Counted from the stretch's first letter, positions 18,419 to 29,212 are shown. The stretch is 64,000 nt of DNA from Kosakonia quasisacchari (GCF_004331415.1 NZ_SJOP01000002.1:124001-188000), one strand, 5' to 3'. The notes: a model not told the origin generated them from the sequence alone. Numbers and translations: made by a program.

Positions 18419-20398
18419 ATGAATCGTTTTATTATGGCGAATAGCCAGCAATGTATAGGATGTCGTGCCTGCGAAGTCGCGTGTGTGATGGCGCACAATG
18501 ACGAGCAACATGTGTTAAGCGCCGGGCATTTTCACCCACGGATCACCGTGATTAAACATCAGCAGCACCGCAGCGCGGTGACCTGCCACCACTGTGAAGC
18601 TGCGCCCTGTGCCCGCAGTTGCCCGAATGGCGCAATCAGCCGCATCGATGAGGCGATTCAGGTCAATCAGCAGAAGTGTATTGGCTGTAAATCCTGCGTG
18701 GTGGCTTGTCCGTTTGGCACCATGCAGGTGCTGGTCACACCGATTGGCGACGGGCTGGTAAAAGCCACCGCGCACAAATGTGATCTCTGCCAGGGCCGAG
18801 CGGAAGGCCCGGCTTGCGCGCAGAATTGCCCGGCCGATGCGCTGCAACTGGTGAACAGTGATGCGCTGGCGGGACTTGCGAAATCCCGCCGCCTGCGCAC
18901 GGCCAGCCATGAGGTGCTGCCGTGGCATAGTGTCGCGGCACTGACTCCCGCTTTTAACGACCGTAAAGTGCGGCAGATGCGTAAAACGCCGCCGCGCGGT
19001 GAGCCAGATAAACTGCCGCTGGCGGCGCGTAAAAGCGGCTTTGATGAGATTTACCTGCCATTTCGCGCCGATCAGGCCAATCGTGAAGCTGAGCGCTGCC
19101 TGAAGTGCGGCGATCACAGTATTTGCGAATGGACTTGCCCGCTGCATAACCATATCCCTCAATGGATTGAGCGGGTGAAAGAGGGCGATATTGCGGCGGC
19201 GGTCGAACTTTCGCATCAAACCAACTGCTTGCCGGAGATCACCGGTCGCGTCTGCCCGCAAGATCGGTTGTGCGAAGGGGCATGTACGGTGCGCGATGAG
19301 TATGGTGCGGTCACTATCGGCAATATTGAGCGCTATATCTCCGATCAGGCACTGGCGCAGGGCTGGCGGCCTGATTTGCAGCAGGTTGCGGCAGTCGATA
19401 AACGCATCGCGATCATCGGTGCTGGTCCGGCGGGCCTGGCCTGTGCGGACGTGCTCGCTCGCCACGGCGTGAGCGCCACCGTGTTCGATCGTCACCCGGA
19501 AATCGGCGGTTTGCTCACTTTCGGCATTCCCGCTTTTAAACTGGATAAATCACTGCTGGCGCGTCGTCGTGAAATTTTCAGCGCGATGGGCATCCGCTTT
19601 GAACTCAATTGTGAAATCGGTAAAGACATCGCGCTGGATACGCTGCTCAGCGATTATGACGCGGTGTTTGTGGGCGTTGGTACTTACCGGTCAATGAAAG
19701 CCGGTTTGCCAAATGAAGACGCGCCGGGCGTTTACGATGCGCTGCCGTTCCTGATTGCTAACACCCGCCAGTTAATGGGGTTGCCGGACAGCGCCGACGA
19801 GCCGTTTATCAACACCGAGGGGCGCAATGTCGTGGTGCTCGGCGGCGGCGATACGGCAATGGACTGTGTGCGTACCGCACTGCGCCATGGCGCGAGCAAA
19901 GTGACTTGTGCCTACCGTCGCGACGAAGCCAATATGCCCGGCTCGAAGAAAGAGGTGAAAAACGCGCGGGATGAAGGGGCTGATTTTGAGTTCAACGTCC
20001 AGCCGGTGAATCTTGAGCTGGATAAGAACGGTAAAGTTTGCGGTATTCGCCTGCTACGCACCCAGCTCGGCGAGCCGGATGCCAAAGGTCGCCGCCGTCC
20101 GGTGCCGATTGAAGGCAGTGAATTTATTATGCCTGCCGATGCGGTGATCATGGCGTTTGGTTTCAACCCGCATTCGATGCCGTGGCTGGAGCGCCACGGT
20201 GTGCGCGTTGATGACTGGGGGCGAATTGACGCCAGTGTCGAAAGCCAATTCCGCTACCAGACCAGTAATCCGAAAATTTTTGCCGGGGGCGATGCGGTGC
20301 GTGGTGCCGATCTGGTGGTGACCGCGATGGCGGAAGGTCGCCACGCCGCGCAGGGTATGATGGACTGGTTGGGCGTCAAAACGCCTGGGCAACATTAA
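18419..20398 (+). CDS. aegA: AegA: fused ferredoxin-like / glutamate synthase small-subunit type oxidoreductase
   Basis: Predicted FAD-NAD(P) oxidoreductase of 659 residues, equal in length to E. coli AegA. The N-terminal ~180 residues resemble HyfA/HydN, with four Fe-S binding clusters of cysteines (CIGCRACEVACV, CHHCEAAPCARSCP, CIGCKSCVVACP, CDLC). The remaining part is like the GltD/NADPH-dependent subunit, with two Rossmann motifs: GAGPAGLACADVLARHG for FAD and VLGGGDTAMDCVRTALRHG for NAD(P). Recent E. coli work connects AegA with anaerobic urate use; that role is taken from family knowledge. It is divergent from narQ and expected to be anaerobically induced. Confidence 0.93.
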   Translation: MNRFIMANSQQCIGCRACEVACVMAHNDEQHVLSAGHFHPRITVIKHQQHRSAVTCHHCEAAPCARSCPNGAISRIDEAIQVNQQKCIGCKSCVVACPFGTMQVLVTPIGDGLVKATAHKCDLCQGRAEGPACAQNCPADALQLVNSDALAGLAKSRRLRTASHEVLPWHSVAALTPAFNDRKVRQMRKTPPRGEPDKLPLAARKSGFDEIYLPFRADQANREAERCLKCGDHSICEWTCPLHNHIPQWIERVKEGDIAAAVELSHQTNCLPEITGRVCPQDRLCEGACTVRDEYGAVTIGNIERYISDQALAQGWRPDLQQVAAVDKRIAIIGAGPAGLACADVLARHGVSATVFDRHPEIGGLLTFGIPAFKLDKSLLARRREIFSAMGIRFELNCEIGKDIALDTLLSDYDAVFVGVGTYRSMKAGLPNEDAPGVYDALPFLIANTRQLMGLPDSADEPFINTEGRNVVVLGGGDTAMDCVRTALRHGASKVTCAYRRDEANMPGSKKEVKNARDEGADFEFNVQPVNLELDKNGKVCGIRLLRTQLGEPDAKGRRRPVPIEGSEFIMPADAVIMAFGFNPHSMPWLERHGVRVDDWGRIDASVESQFRYQTSNPKIFAGGDAVRGADLVVTAMAEGRHAAQGMMDWLGVKTPGQH

Positions 20399-20480
20399 GT
20401 CGTTTGCCATAAAACAGGCTTCACGGCATTACACTTCGCGGCGTAGTATTACGCAAAGTTGTTAGCGCTCTGGAGCCTGT

Positions 20481-21056
20481 ATGTCGCTGAAAATTGAAGT
20501 TATCAAAGATAAAATCCTCTCTGAAAATTACTTTGTCCTGCGCAATATCACCTACGATTTGACCCGTCAGGACGGTGAAGTGGTGCGTCATAAACGCGAA
20601 GTCTACGACCGGGGCAATGGCGCGACTATCCTGCTTTATAACCGTGAAAAACAGAGCGTGCTGCTGATCCGCCAGTTCCGGATCGCCACTTGGGTGAATG
20701 GCAACGTGGATGGCCGCTTGATTGAAGCGTGCGCCGGGCTGCTGGATGACGATGAGCCGGAAGTGTGCATTCGTAAAGAAGCCATTGAGGAAACCGGATA
20801 CCAGGTTGGCGAGGTGCGCAAAGTGTTTGAGTTGTACATGTCGCCGGGCGGGGTAACAGAAATAGTCCACTTCTTTATTGCGGAATATAACGACGCGCAG
20901 CGCGCGAATAATGGCGGCGGAGTGGAAGATGAAGATATCGAAGTGCTGGAATTGCCCTTCCAGCAAGCTTTAGCGATGGTGGCAAACGGTGAGATCCGTG
21001 ATGGCAAAGCGGTGATTTTACTGCAATATTTGCAAACATCTGGCCTAATGGACTGA
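20481..21056 (+). CDS. nudK: GDP-mannose pyrophosphatase NudK
   Basis: Nudix hydrolase of 191 residues that cleaves GDP-mannose to mannose-1-phosphate and GMP. The Nudix box is visible at [20 protein letters not shown], ending in the REUxEExGU core as [13 protein letters not shown]. Length and sequence match E. coli NudK (formerly YffH), including the C-terminal LQTSGLMD. It follows aegA by 82 bases without an evident terminator, so readthrough is possible, although the gene's position next to aegA is also conserved in K-12. Confidence 0.93.
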   Translation: MSLKIEVIKDKILSENYFVLRNITYDLTRQDGEVVRHKREVYDRGNGATILLYNREKQSVLLIRQFRIATWVNGNVDGRLIEACAGLLDDDEPEVCIRKEAIEETGYQVGEVRKVFELYMSPGGVTEIVHFFIAEYNDAQRANNGGGVEDEDIEVLELPFQQALAMVANGEIRDGKAVILLQYLQTSGLMD

Positions 21057-21132
21057 AATTTATAAGGTTATCAGCTTCAGTTTCAGATGAGGCTATCCGA
21101 CAAATCCGATTGAGCAAGCCAACCGGGAAATA

Positions 21133-21159
21133 GAATATACGCAGGTTCTGCGTCTATTC
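21133..21159 (+). other. Leader hairpin upstream of ypfG
   Basis: GAATATACGCAG / CTGCGTCTATTC forms a twelve-position stem with one mismatch and a three-base loop GTT, ending 19 bases before the ypfG ATG. There is no T-run, so it is not a standard terminator. It could be a nudK 3' end stabiliser or a leader structure controlling access to the ypfG ribosome binding site. Confidence 0.5.
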
Positions 21160-21178
21160 TTCCGGGGTTGTGCCATCC

Positions 21179-22222
21179 ATGCGTTACCGCAGCGTTTTGA
21201 CTTTGCTCTTCGGTCTTCTGACCGCACCGGTGCTGTGTGCTGCGCCCGCGCAACAAACCTTTTCCGACTGGCAAGTCACCTGTAATAACCAGAATTTTTG
21301 CGTGGCGCGCAATATTGGTGAGCATCAGGGGCTGGTCATGACGCTGGAGCGCAGCGCCGGCGCACGCACCGATGCCACGCTGCGTATCGATTATGGCGGC
21401 ATCGACGCACCGATTACCAAAGAACTGCCGATTGCCGGGCGCTTATTATTTGACGGTCAGCCGCTGGCGCTGGCGGGCGAGCGCTGGCAAATCACCCCGT
21501 GGCATCTGGTGACGGATAATACCGATGCCATCACTTCGTTTTTAAAAAACATTCAGGAAGGCCAGTCGCTTACCTTGCAAGGCAGCAAGGGCGAGATTTC
21601 TCTGGTGGGGTTGAAAGCTGCACTGTTGTTTATTGATGCGCTGCAAAAACGCGTCGGCAGCGAAACGGCATGGATTAAAAAGGGCGATAGCCCGTCGTTA
21701 AGCGTTCCGCCCGCGCCCGCGTTGAAAAAGGTGGCGGTGGCCAACGTTGCGCCAAGCCCGCTGACGCACCAGGAACTGAACGATTTGCTGGATTACGGCA
21801 CCTGGCGAATGAACAGCAGCCAGTGTTCACTGGATCCCATGCGTCGTCAGGTGCGCGTGAGTGCGCTGACTGATGATAACGCGCTGCTGTTGATCGACTG
21901 TGAAGCGGGTGCGTATAACATGGTCGAACGCGCGTGGCTGGTGTCGAGGCAAAAACCGTTTGCTGCGCGGCTGGTACGCCTGTTGCTGCCTTTCACGCCG
22001 GATAACGGTAACGATGAAATGGAGCTGATGAACGCGGCGTTTGATGAGAAAACCCGCGAGCTTACGACGCTCTCCAAAGGGCGCAGCCTGGCGGATTGCG
22101 GCGTGTCGAGTCGCTGGCGTTTTGATGGTCAGCGTTTTCGCCTGGTGCGTTACGCCCAGGAGCCCTCCTGCGATAGCTGGCACGGTCCCGATGCGTGGCC
22201 AACGCTATGGGTGACGCGCTAA
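21179..22222 (+). CDS. ypfG: DUF1176 secreted protein YpfG
   Basis: Exported protein of unknown function. The start at 21179 gives MRYRSVLTLLFGLLTAPVLC followed by AAPAQQ, a clear signal peptide cleaved near residue 20, and a 347-residue precursor. Four cysteines follow in the mature part in pairs typical of DUF1176 (WQVTCNNQNFCVA, SQCSLD...LIDCEAG), plus a pair near the C-terminus (LADCG, PSCDSW), so disulfide-bonded periplasmic folding is likely. A GTG three codons earlier is an alternative start. A second secreted protein gene follows 49 bases later on the same strand. Confidence 0.83.
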   Translation: MRYRSVLTLLFGLLTAPVLCAAPAQQTFSDWQVTCNNQNFCVARNIGEHQGLVMTLERSAGARTDATLRIDYGGIDAPITKELPIAGRLLFDGQPLALAGERWQITPWHLVTDNTDAITSFLKNIQEGQSLTLQGSKGEISLVGLKAALLFIDALQKRVGSETAWIKKGDSPSLSVPPAPALKKVAVANVAPSPLTHQELNDLLDYGTWRMNSSQCSLDPMRRQVRVSALTDDNALLLIDCEAGAYNMVERAWLVSRQKPFAARLVRLLLPFTPDNGNDEMELMNAAFDEKTRELTTLSKGRSLADCGVSSRWRFDGQRFRLVRYAQEPSCDSWHGPDAWPTLWVTR

Positions 22223-22271
22223 CCCTTCGCTGACATAATCCTTCTCGGATATTTTTATCGGGAAGGGAATA

Positions 22272-23210
22272 ATGAAACGCTTTTACCCACAATGGCTTGC
22301 GGCCTGCGTACTCTTTTTGGTCGTTCTGCCTGCGCAGGCTGAACTGACCTCAGCGGATAAACAGAATATCACCCAGCTTGTCGATGTCTGGAATAGCCAT
22401 CTGAATGGCAAGGCCCCGGCAACCGGCAGCGATCTCTATGCGGCTCAGGTCGAATGGTTTGGCCAGCGCCTTGAGCGCGACGAGATACTGCGCCGTCAGC
22501 AAGCGTTCACCTCTCACTCACCGCACTATGCGCAACGAATTATCACCACGCTTGATATCGCTGAAGATGAAGCGGGTCAGGTTCAGGTCGAGTTTGTCAA
22601 ACAAGCCGGGCTTGATGCAAAACAGGTAAAAAACTACCCGGCGCAGCTTACCTTCAACAAACAACCCGAGGGTTGGCGCATTAGCGGCGAAACCGATTTA
22701 CTCACTCGCCTGAATCAAAAAGAGGCGTCGGTACAGGGGCTTTTGACCAAAGGCAAGTTTGACGGCACTACCAAAGATTTCGTGTGGGTGAACGCGCGCG
22801 ACCCCAAAACCGGCGGCAGTTGCGATGAAGAGGGCGACTGTGAATGTAAGCTCTGGAGCAGCAACCCGGCTGTAAAACCCGCGGTGGTGCCGCAGTGCAT
22901 TGGTGGTGGAGTGGAAACGCTGTCGCAACTCGATGATAGCGGGCGCGATCGGGTCGTTGTTTTCCCGCAGTGGTGGACCAGTGCCTGGCGTGTGGTTTAT
23001 GTCTTTGATATCCAACAAGGACAATGGACCAAAGCGCTGCCGTCGTTTCCCATTAACATCAATATTCAGGAAGACGATGACGCCGCAACGCTGGTGAAAC
23101 GTGATACGCAGCACAACGGCAATGTGCTGGTGAAAAAGGCTCTCTGGGATGAGAAGCAAGAAGATATCGTGACACCGCAGGAGAGTGAACCGTTGCTGGT
23201 GGTGAAATAA
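22272..23210 (+). CDS. Secreted hypothetical protein downstream of ypfG
   Basis: I do not recognise this 312-residue protein. It starts MKRFYPQWLAACVLFLVVLP then AQAEL, a signal peptide cleaved after AQA at about residue 23. The mature protein has a compact cysteine cluster near residue 180 (SCDEEGDCECKLW) and one more cysteine about 25 residues later (VVPQCIGG). No membrane segment follows, so it is probably periplasmic. GGGAAGG lies directly before the ATG. It is close to ypfG on the same strand and shares a periplasmic, cysteine-containing character, suggesting joint function. K-12 has no gene at this point between ypfG and tktB in my recollection. Confidence 0.75.
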   Translation: MKRFYPQWLAACVLFLVVLPAQAELTSADKQNITQLVDVWNSHLNGKAPATGSDLYAAQVEWFGQRLERDEILRRQQAFTSHSPHYAQRIITTLDIAEDEAGQVQVEFVKQAGLDAKQVKNYPAQLTFNKQPEGWRISGETDLLTRLNQKEASVQGLLTKGKFDGTTKDFVWVNARDPKTGGSCDEEGDCECKLWSSNPAVKPAVVPQCIGGGVETLSQLDDSGRDRVVVFPQWWTSAWRVVYVFDIQQGQWTKALPSFPININIQEDDDAATLVKRDTQHNGNVLVKKALWDEKQEDIVTPQESEPLLVVK

Positions 23211-23215
23211 AAAAT

Positions 23216-23244
23216 GGCGCGCCAGCTGTTCATGCTGGCGCGCC
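23216..23244. terminator. Bidirectional terminator between the ypfG cluster and tktB
   Basis: A perfect eleven-base-pair stem GGCGCGCCAGC / GCTGGCGCGCC closes a seven-base loop. The minus strand continues ATTTTTT, a good intrinsic terminator for tktB; the plus strand has a T-run nine bases further on. Confidence 0.88.
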
Positions 23245-23249
23245 CGCGC

Positions 23250-25244
23250 TTATTTTTTCAGTACCGCTTTGGCTTTTGCTACGACATTTTCGACCGTGAA
23301 GCCGAAATAAGGGAACAGCTTCTCGGCAGGCGCCGATTCACCGTAGCTGGTCATACCGACTATCGCCCCTTTCAGGCCAACATATTTGTACCAGTAATCG
23401 GCAATCCCAGCTTCAACCGCCACGCGCGCACTCACATCCGACGGCAGCACTGATTCGCGCCACTCTTCATCCTGCGCGTCGAAAATATCGGTCGACGGCA
23501 GCGACACCACACGCACTTTATGCCCTTCGTTAGTCAGTTGTTCTGCCGCGTTGACGGTGATCTCCATCTCTGAACCGGTAGCAATCAGGATCAGATCCGG
23601 CGTACCTTCACAATCTTTCAGGATATAACCGCCACGGCTGATGGCCTGTACCTGCTCCGGGGTTCGCTCCATTTGCGTAAGGTTCTGGCGCGAGAGGATC
23701 AACGCCGTCGGGCCATGATGGCGTTCGATCGCCAGCTTCCAGCCGACAGCCGCTTCCACCTGATCGCACGGACGCCAGGTGCTGAAGTTTGGCGTTAAGC
23801 GCAGGCTGGCGAGTTGCTCCACCGCCTGGTGCGTTGGACCGTCTTCCCCTAAGCCAATCGAATCGTGGGTGTAGACCATAATCTGCCGGGCTTTCATCAG
23901 CGCCGCCATTCGCGCTGCGTTGCGGGCATATTCAACGAACATCAAAAAGGTGGCGGTGTAAGGCACAAAACCGCCATGGTGCGCGATACCGTTGGCAATG
24001 GCCGTCATACCAAACTCACGCACGCCGTAGTGAATGTAGTTCCCGGCCAGATCCTCTTTCAGCGATGTCGAACCAGACCAGATGGTAAGGTTGCTCGGCG
24101 CGAGATCCGCAGAGCCGCCAAGCAGCTCCGGCAAAATTGGCCCATAACTGTTGAGCGTGTTCTGCGACGCTTTACGGGTGGCGATTTTCGCCGGGTTGGC
24201 TTGCAGCTTATTAATCCAGTCGGTGGTGGTTTTTTCCCAGCTTTCCGGCAGTTCACCGCTCATGCGGCGTGTAAATTCAGCTGCCAGATCCGGGTACTCT
24301 TTAGCCCAGGCCGCCAGTTTCTCATTCCAGTCATGCTGAATTTTCGCCCCGCGCTCGCGGGCATCCCACGCCTGGTAAATCTCTTTCGGGATCTCAAAAG
24401 CCGGGTATTTCCAGCCGAGTTTCTGCCGGGTGAGTGCCACTTCTTCTTCGCCAAGCGCCGCGCCGTGCGACTCCTCTTTCCCGGCTTTGTTCGGCGAACC
24501 GAAGCCAATCACCGTGCGGCAGATAATCAGTGACGGTTTATCTTTCACGCTTTGCGCTTCTTCAATCGCTTTTTTCACCGCCTCGGGTGAATGGCCGTCG
24601 ATATCGCCAATCACATGCCAGTTATACGCTTCGAAGCGTTTGGCGGTGTCATCGGTAAACCAGCCCTCGGTTTCGCCATCAATCGAGATGCCGTTGTGAT
24701 CGTAAAAGCCGATCAGTTTGCCAAGCCCCAGCGTACCTGCGAGTGAACACACTTCATGGGAAATACCTTCCATCAGGCAGCCATCGCCCATAAACACATA
24801 GGTGTAGTGGTCAACAATGTCATGCCCCGGGCGGTTAAATTGTGCCGCCAGCGTACGCTCGGCAATTGCCAGACCGACGGCGTTCGCCAGCCCCTGCCCG
24901 AGCGGGCCGGTAGTGGTTTCCACGCCCGGCGTATAGCCGATTTCCGGGTGACCCGGCGTTTTGGAATGAAGCTGGCGGAAGTTTTTCAGCTCTTCAAGCG
25001 GCAAGTCATAACCGCTGAGGTGCAGCAGGCTATACAGCAGCATCGAGGCATGACCGTTGGAGAGGATAAAACGGTCACGATCGTACCAGGTTGGGTCTGT
25101 CGGGTTGTGGCGCAAAAAATCATTCCACAGCACTTCGGCAATATCCGCCATCCCCATCGGGGCACCAGGGTGGCCGGAATTGGCTTTTTGCACCGCATCC
25201 ATACTCAGGGCGCGAATGGCGTTAGCAAGCTCTCTACGAGACAT
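23250..25244 (-). CDS. tktB: Transketolase 2
   Basis: Thiamine-diphosphate enzyme of the non-oxidative pentose phosphate pathway, 664 residues. The N-terminal domain carries the TPP/metal motif [13 protein letters not shown], the middle domain the catalytic [15 protein letters not shown], and the C-terminal domain follows. I call TktB rather than TktA because talA lies 20 bases upstream on the same strand and maeB beyond it, the E. coli talA-tktB arrangement. In E. coli this pair is RpoS-controlled. Confidence 0.95.
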   Translation of the reverse strand: MSRRELANAIRALSMDAVQKANSGHPGAPMGMADIAEVLWNDFLRHNPTDPTWYDRDRFILSNGHASMLLYSLLHLSGYDLPLEELKNFRQLHSKTPGHPEIGYTPGVETTTGPLGQGLANAVGLAIAERTLAAQFNRPGHDIVDHYTYVFMGDGCLMEGISHEVCSLAGTLGLGKLIGFYDHNGISIDGETEGWFTDDTAKRFEAYNWHVIGDIDGHSPEAVKKAIEEAQSVKDKPSLIICRTVIGFGSPNKAGKEESHGAALGEEEVALTRQKLGWKYPAFEIPKEIYQAWDARERGAKIQHDWNEKLAAWAKEYPDLAAEFTRRMSGELPESWEKTTTDWINKLQANPAKIATRKASQNTLNSYGPILPELLGGSADLAPSNLTIWSGSTSLKEDLAGNYIHYGVREFGMTAIANGIAHHGGFVPYTATFLMFVEYARNAARMAALMKARQIMVYTHDSIGLGEDGPTHQAVEQLASLRLTPNFSTWRPCDQVEAAVGWKLAIERHHGPTALILSRQNLTQMERTPEQVQAISRGGYILKDCEGTPDLILIATGSEMEITVNAAEQLTNEGHKVRVVSLPSTDIFDAQDEEWRESVLPSDVSARVAVEAGIADYWYKYVGLKGAIVGMTSYGESAPAEKLFPYFGFTVENVVAKAKAVLKK

Positions 25245-25264
25245 AATTCACTCCATGGCAAAGG

Positions 25265-26215
25265 TTAAAGTTTAGCGGCGAGCAGATCTTCGAGTTTGCG
25301 CTGATCGACGGCGAACTGGCGGATACCGTCAGCCAGCTTATCGACGGCCATCGGGTCCTGGTTGTGCTCCCAACGGAATTCAGCTTCTGTTAACGGTTCC
25401 GGGCGATGGAAGGTTTGGCGCGATGGCACCAGTTTGCGTTCGACGGTGCCCTCCTGTGCCTGTAGCTCTTTCAGCAGCGCCGGAGAGATAGTCAGGCGGT
25501 CGCAGCCCGCCAGCGCGAGGATCTGCTCGGTGCGGCGGAAACTGGCGCCCATCACGATGGTTTGATAGCGATGCTGTTTGAAGTAGTCGTAGATATTGCG
25601 CACCGACTTCACGCCAGGGTCTTCATCCACCACATACGGGTCGAGCGGTTTGCGATCGTTATACCAGTCGTAAATGCGGCCAACGAAAGGTGAAACCAAA
25701 AACACGCCCGCTTCGGCACAGGCGCGCGCCTGGGCGAACGAGAACAGCAGCGTCAGGTTGCAGTTGATACCCTCTTTTTCCAGCTCTTCCGCTGCGCGAA
25801 TACCTTCCCAGGTCGACGCCAGTTTGATGAGAATGCGCGACTTGTCGATGCCTTGATCCTGATACAACTCGACCAGACGGCGCGCTTTGGCGATGCTCTT
25901 TTCTTTGTCGTAAGAGAGGCGGGCGTCAACCTCGGTGGAGACGCGCCCCGGGATGCTTTTCAGAATTTCCGCACCAAAATTGACCGCCAGTTTGTCGCTG
26001 GCTTCGGCCACTTGCTGCTCCTGAGTTTTACCGCGCGCTTTGCCGTAGGCAATGGCATCGTCAATCAGATGCGAGAAGTGCGCCAGCCCGGCCGCCTTCA
26101 GCAGCAGGGAAGGGTTGGTGGTGGCATCTTCCGGCTGATAGTGGCGAATGGATTCGATGTCGCCGCTGTCGGCCACTACGGTGGTGAATTGTTTCAGGCC
26201 GTCTAAATGATTCAT
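25265..26215 (-). CDS. talA: Transaldolase A
   Basis: Schiff-base aldolase of the pentose phosphate pathway that transfers dihydroxyacetone units. The start at 26215 gives [20 protein letters not shown] and 316 residues, as in E. coli. An in-frame ATG 129 bases upstream would add unrelated residues, whereas AAAGGAG precedes the chosen ATG. The catalytic lysine is in [13 protein letters not shown], and the N-terminal transaldolase signature is [12 protein letters not shown]. It is the first gene of talA-tktB, separated from divergent maeB by about 280 bases in which I see no named operator. Confidence 0.95.
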   Translation of the reverse strand: MNHLDGLKQFTTVVADSGDIESIRHYQPEDATTNPSLLLKAAGLAHFSHLIDDAIAYGKARGKTQEQQVAEASDKLAVNFGAEILKSIPGRVSTEVDARLSYDKEKSIAKARRLVELYQDQGIDKSRILIKLASTWEGIRAAEELEKEGINCNLTLLFSFAQARACAEAGVFLVSPFVGRIYDWYNDRKPLDPYVVDEDPGVKSVRNIYDYFKQHRYQTIVMGASFRRTEQILALAGCDRLTISPALLKELQAQEGTVERKLVPSRQTFHRPEPLTEAEFRWEHNQDPMAVDKLADGIRQFAVDQRKLEDLLAAKL

Positions 26216-26495
26216 GAAAAATAACTCCTTTAAAAGCAATGGATTACTGGAGTGCTTTCGAGCGCACTTTTGTGAGGATGAGAGGTGCATAACAAAAAAG
26301 CATAGCAGACGCGCCCCGGCCCTGCGTTTTGCGGCAAGTAACAAAGTTGCGATAAATTGATAACAATTTTGTTTATGTCATGGCGAGATTTTGGCTATGT
26401 TCAAAGTTTATGCGGGCGACAGAGGCCATACTATGCGGCGCATTGGGATAGACATCGCACGTTTCACTCTGAAAATAACGTGAAAGGAACCTCAA

Positions 26496-28775
26496 ATGGA
26501 CGACCAACTAAAACAAAGTGCCCTCGATTTTCACGAATTCCCCCGTCCGGGGAAGATTCAGGTCTCCCCGACAAAACCGCTGGCAACACAGCGAGACCTC
26601 GCACTGGCCTACTCCCCCGGCGTCGCCGCGCCTTGCCTTGAGATCGAAAAAGATCCGCTGGCGGCCTACAAATACACTGCGCGTGGCAATCTGGTCGCCG
26701 TGGTATCCAACGGTACTGCGGTACTCGGCCTTGGCAATATTGGCGCACTGGCCGGTAAACCCGTCATGGAAGGTAAAGGCGTTCTGTTCAAAAAATTCGC
26801 CGGGATCGATGTGTTTGATATCGAAGTGGATGAACACGATCCGGACAAACTGATTGATGTCGTCGCCGCGCTGGAACCGACCTTTGGCGGCATCAACCTG
26901 GAAGACATCAAAGCCCCGGAGTGCTTCTACATTGAAGCGAAGCTGCGTGAGCGCATGAATATTCCGGTATTCCACGATGATCAGCACGGTACGGCGATTA
27001 TCAGCACTGCCGCCATTCTCAACGGCCTGCGCGTGGTCGAAAAGAACCTCTCCGATGTACGCATGGTGGTTTCCGGCGCAGGCGCGGCGGCTATCGCCTG
27101 TATGAACCTGCTGGTAGCGCTCGGTATGCAGAAACACAACATTGTGGTCTGCGATTCGAAAGGCGTTATCTACAAAGGCCGCGAACCGAACATGGCGGAA
27201 ACCAAAGCTGCTTATGCCGTTGACGATGACGGCAAACGCACGCTGGCGGATGTGGTTGCCGGTTCGGATATCTTCCTTGGCTGTTCCGGGCCGAAAGTGC
27301 TGACCCCGGAGATGGTAAAAGGCATGGCGCGCCAGCCGTTGATCCTCGCGCTGGCGAACCCGGAACCGGAAATTCTGCCGGATCTGGCGAAAGCAGTGCG
27401 CCCGGACGCCATCATCTGCACAGGGCGTTCCGATTACCCTAACCAGGTGAACAATGTGCTCTGCTTCCCGTTTATCTTCCGTGGCGCGCTGGACGTTGGC
27501 GCAACGGCGATTAACGAAGAGATGAAACTGGCGGCGGTCAATGCCATCGCGGAACTGGCGCATGCTGAGCAGAGCGAAGTGGTGGCTTCGGCCTATGGCG
27601 ATCAGGATCTCAGTTTTGGCCCGGATTACCTGATCCCGAAACCGTTCGACCCGCGTTTGATTGTCAAAATCGCGCCTGCTGTGGCAAAAGCCGCCATGGA
27701 TTCCGGCGTGGCAACGCGACCGATTGCCGATTTCGATGCTTATGTCGATAAACTCACTGAATTTGTCTACAAAACCAATCTGTTTATGAAGCCGATCTTC
27801 TCGCAGGCGCGCAACGCACCGAAACGCGTAGTGCTGGCAGAAGGTGAGGAGCCGCGTGTGCTGCATGCCACGCAGGAGCTGGTGACGTTAGGGCTGGCAA
27901 AACCGATCCTGATTGGCCGTCCGAGCGTTATTGAGATGCGTATTCAGAAACTCGGTTTGCAAATTCGCCCGGACGTGGATTTTGAAATCGTCAATAACGA
28001 GTCCGATCCGCGTTTTAAAGAGTACTGGACCGAGTACTTCAACATCATGAAACGCCGCGGCGTGACGCAGGAGCAGGCGCAGCGTGCGGTGATCGGCAAT
28101 ACCACCATTATTGGCGCGATCATGGTGCATCGCGGCGAAGCGGACGCGCTGATTTGCGGCACTATTGGTGATTATCACGAGCACTTCAGCGTGTTGCAGC
28201 CGATCTTCGGTTATCGCGACAACGTCCATACCGCAGGGGCGATGAACGCGCTGCTGCTGCCGAGCGGCAATACCTTTATCGCCGATACTTACGTCAATGA
28301 GGATCCGAGCGCGGAAGAACTGGCGGAGATCACCATTCTGGCGGCGGAAACCGTGCGCCGTTTCGGCATTGAACCGCGTGTGGCGCTGCTTTCGCATTCA
28401 CAGTATGGTTCATCGAACGCGCCTGCGGCGGTGAAAATGCGCGATACGTTAACGCTGGTGCGTGAACGCGCGCCGGAGTTAATGATTGATGGCGAAATGC
28501 ACGGTGATGCGGCGCTGGATGAGAGCATCCGCCATGAACGTATGCCGGATAGCCCGCTGAAAGGTGCGGCAAATATCCTGATTATGCCAAACGTAGAAGC
28601 GGCGCGAATCAGCTATAACCTGCTGCGCGTGTCCAGTTCGGAAGGGGTTACCGTCGGGCCGGTACTGATGGGCGTGGCGAAACCGGTGCATGTGCTGACG
28701 CCGATTGCCTCGGTGCGGCGTATCGTCAACATGGTTGCGCTGGCAGTAGTGGAGGCGCAAACGCAGCCGCTGTGA
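26496..28775 (+). CDS. maeB: NADP-dependent malic enzyme (malic enzyme-phosphotransacetylase fusion)
   Basis: Oxidative decarboxylation of malate to pyruvate with NADP. This 759-residue protein has the malic-enzyme N-terminal and NAD-binding domains in about residues 1-420 (malate site [23 protein letters not shown], nucleotide site [16 protein letters not shown]). The C-terminal ~330 residues form a phosphotransacetylase-like domain ([30 protein letters not shown]) that in E. coli is a regulatory acetyl-CoA sensor rather than an enzyme. GAAAGGAACC precedes the ATG. It is divergent from talA. In K-12 the eut operon follows; here it does not. Confidence 0.96.
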   Translation: MDDQLKQSALDFHEFPRPGKIQVSPTKPLATQRDLALAYSPGVAAPCLEIEKDPLAAYKYTARGNLVAVVSNGTAVLGLGNIGALAGKPVMEGKGVLFKKFAGIDVFDIEVDEHDPDKLIDVVAALEPTFGGINLEDIKAPECFYIEAKLRERMNIPVFHDDQHGTAIISTAAILNGLRVVEKNLSDVRMVVSGAGAAAIACMNLLVALGMQKHNIVVCDSKGVIYKGREPNMAETKAAYAVDDDGKRTLADVVAGSDIFLGCSGPKVLTPEMVKGMARQPLILALANPEPEILPDLAKAVRPDAIICTGRSDYPNQVNNVLCFPFIFRGALDVGATAINEEMKLAAVNAIAELAHAEQSEVVASAYGDQDLSFGPDYLIPKPFDPRLIVKIAPAVAKAAMDSGVATRPIADFDAYVDKLTEFVYKTNLFMKPIFSQARNAPKRVVLAEGEEPRVLHATQELVTLGLAKPILIGRPSVIEMRIQKLGLQIRPDVDFEIVNNESDPRFKEYWTEYFNIMKRRGVTQEQAQRAVIGNTTIIGAIMVHRGEADALICGTIGDYHEHFSVLQPIFGYRDNVHTAGAMNALLLPSGNTFIADTYVNEDPSAEELAEITILAAETVRRFGIEPRVALLSHSQYGSSNAPAAVKMRDTLTLVRERAPELMIDGEMHGDAALDESIRHERMPDSPLKGAANILIMPNVEAARISYNLLRVSSSEGVTVGPVLMGVAKPVHVLTPIASVRRIVNMVALAVVEAQTQPL

Positions 28776-28858
28776 TGTTTGTGTCTACGAACCGTCGATA
28801 ATCGGATTGTCGCGTGTTGCTTGTGTTTTTGAAGGAAGCCGCTCGCTATTTCTGTCCG

Positions 28859-29212
28859 GGTGGAATTCAATCGCGATGGGTTGAGTTCCGCTGAAATCGG
28901 CGAACCGAAGAGTGAGTGGCAAGGTCTGGACGCCATGGATGGCGACCAGAGGCGAATCGAGCCATGGACAAAATTGCCGGGAGCAATTTTGAGCAGCGCT
29001 TGCGCTGGCCCCGAAGGGGTGAGGCGCAGGGATGGGACGAGTAATCGCGAGTCGAGCCGACCGCAGGCAAGCACTCGGGAGGTGAGCGTAGTGCGAAGCA
29101 CCGATTTCCCGCGAAGCCGCGGGGATTGAAAAGGAGAGCGCGGCAGCTCCCCTTTTCCCGTTCACTTGCAGCAATGTTTCAGAAATTATGGAACATCTGG
29201 TGAACGGAACAA
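28859..29212 (+). repeat. Hairpin-array element, copy 1 (in the maeB-hemF spacer)
   Basis: This element fills most of the roughly 500-base spacer between maeB and hemF and is packed with inverted repeats. In order: GGAATTCAA/TTGAGTTCC (28862-28889), AAAATTGC/GCAATTTT (28970-28990), CAGCGC/GCGCTG (28994-29007), CCCC/GGGG (29009-29019), CCCGCG/CGCGGG around 29108-29123, a twelve-position stem GAAAAGGAGAGC/GCTCCCCTTTTC (29128-29157), and the closing pair CCGTTCAC/GTGAACGG (29158-29207). A second, shorter copy in the same orientation lies at 63281-63543. No convincing reading frame crosses it. It could be a structured RNA gene or a non-autonomous mobile element. Confidence 0.8.

Noticed and set aside
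18515..19495. A 326-codon open frame antisense to aegA
   Set aside because: It is a shadow of a conserved gene with no ribosome binding site or family resemblance.
26508..27866. A 452-codon open frame antisense to maeB
   Set aside because: maeB is intact and strongly recognisable on the other strand; the antisense frame has a composition typical of shadow frames in GC-rich genes and no recognisable domain.
28613..29174. Open frames inside the hairpin element, some with arginine- and serine-rich peptides
   Set aside because: They lack ribosome binding sites, read through inverted repeats and are not kept in equivalent form in the second copy.
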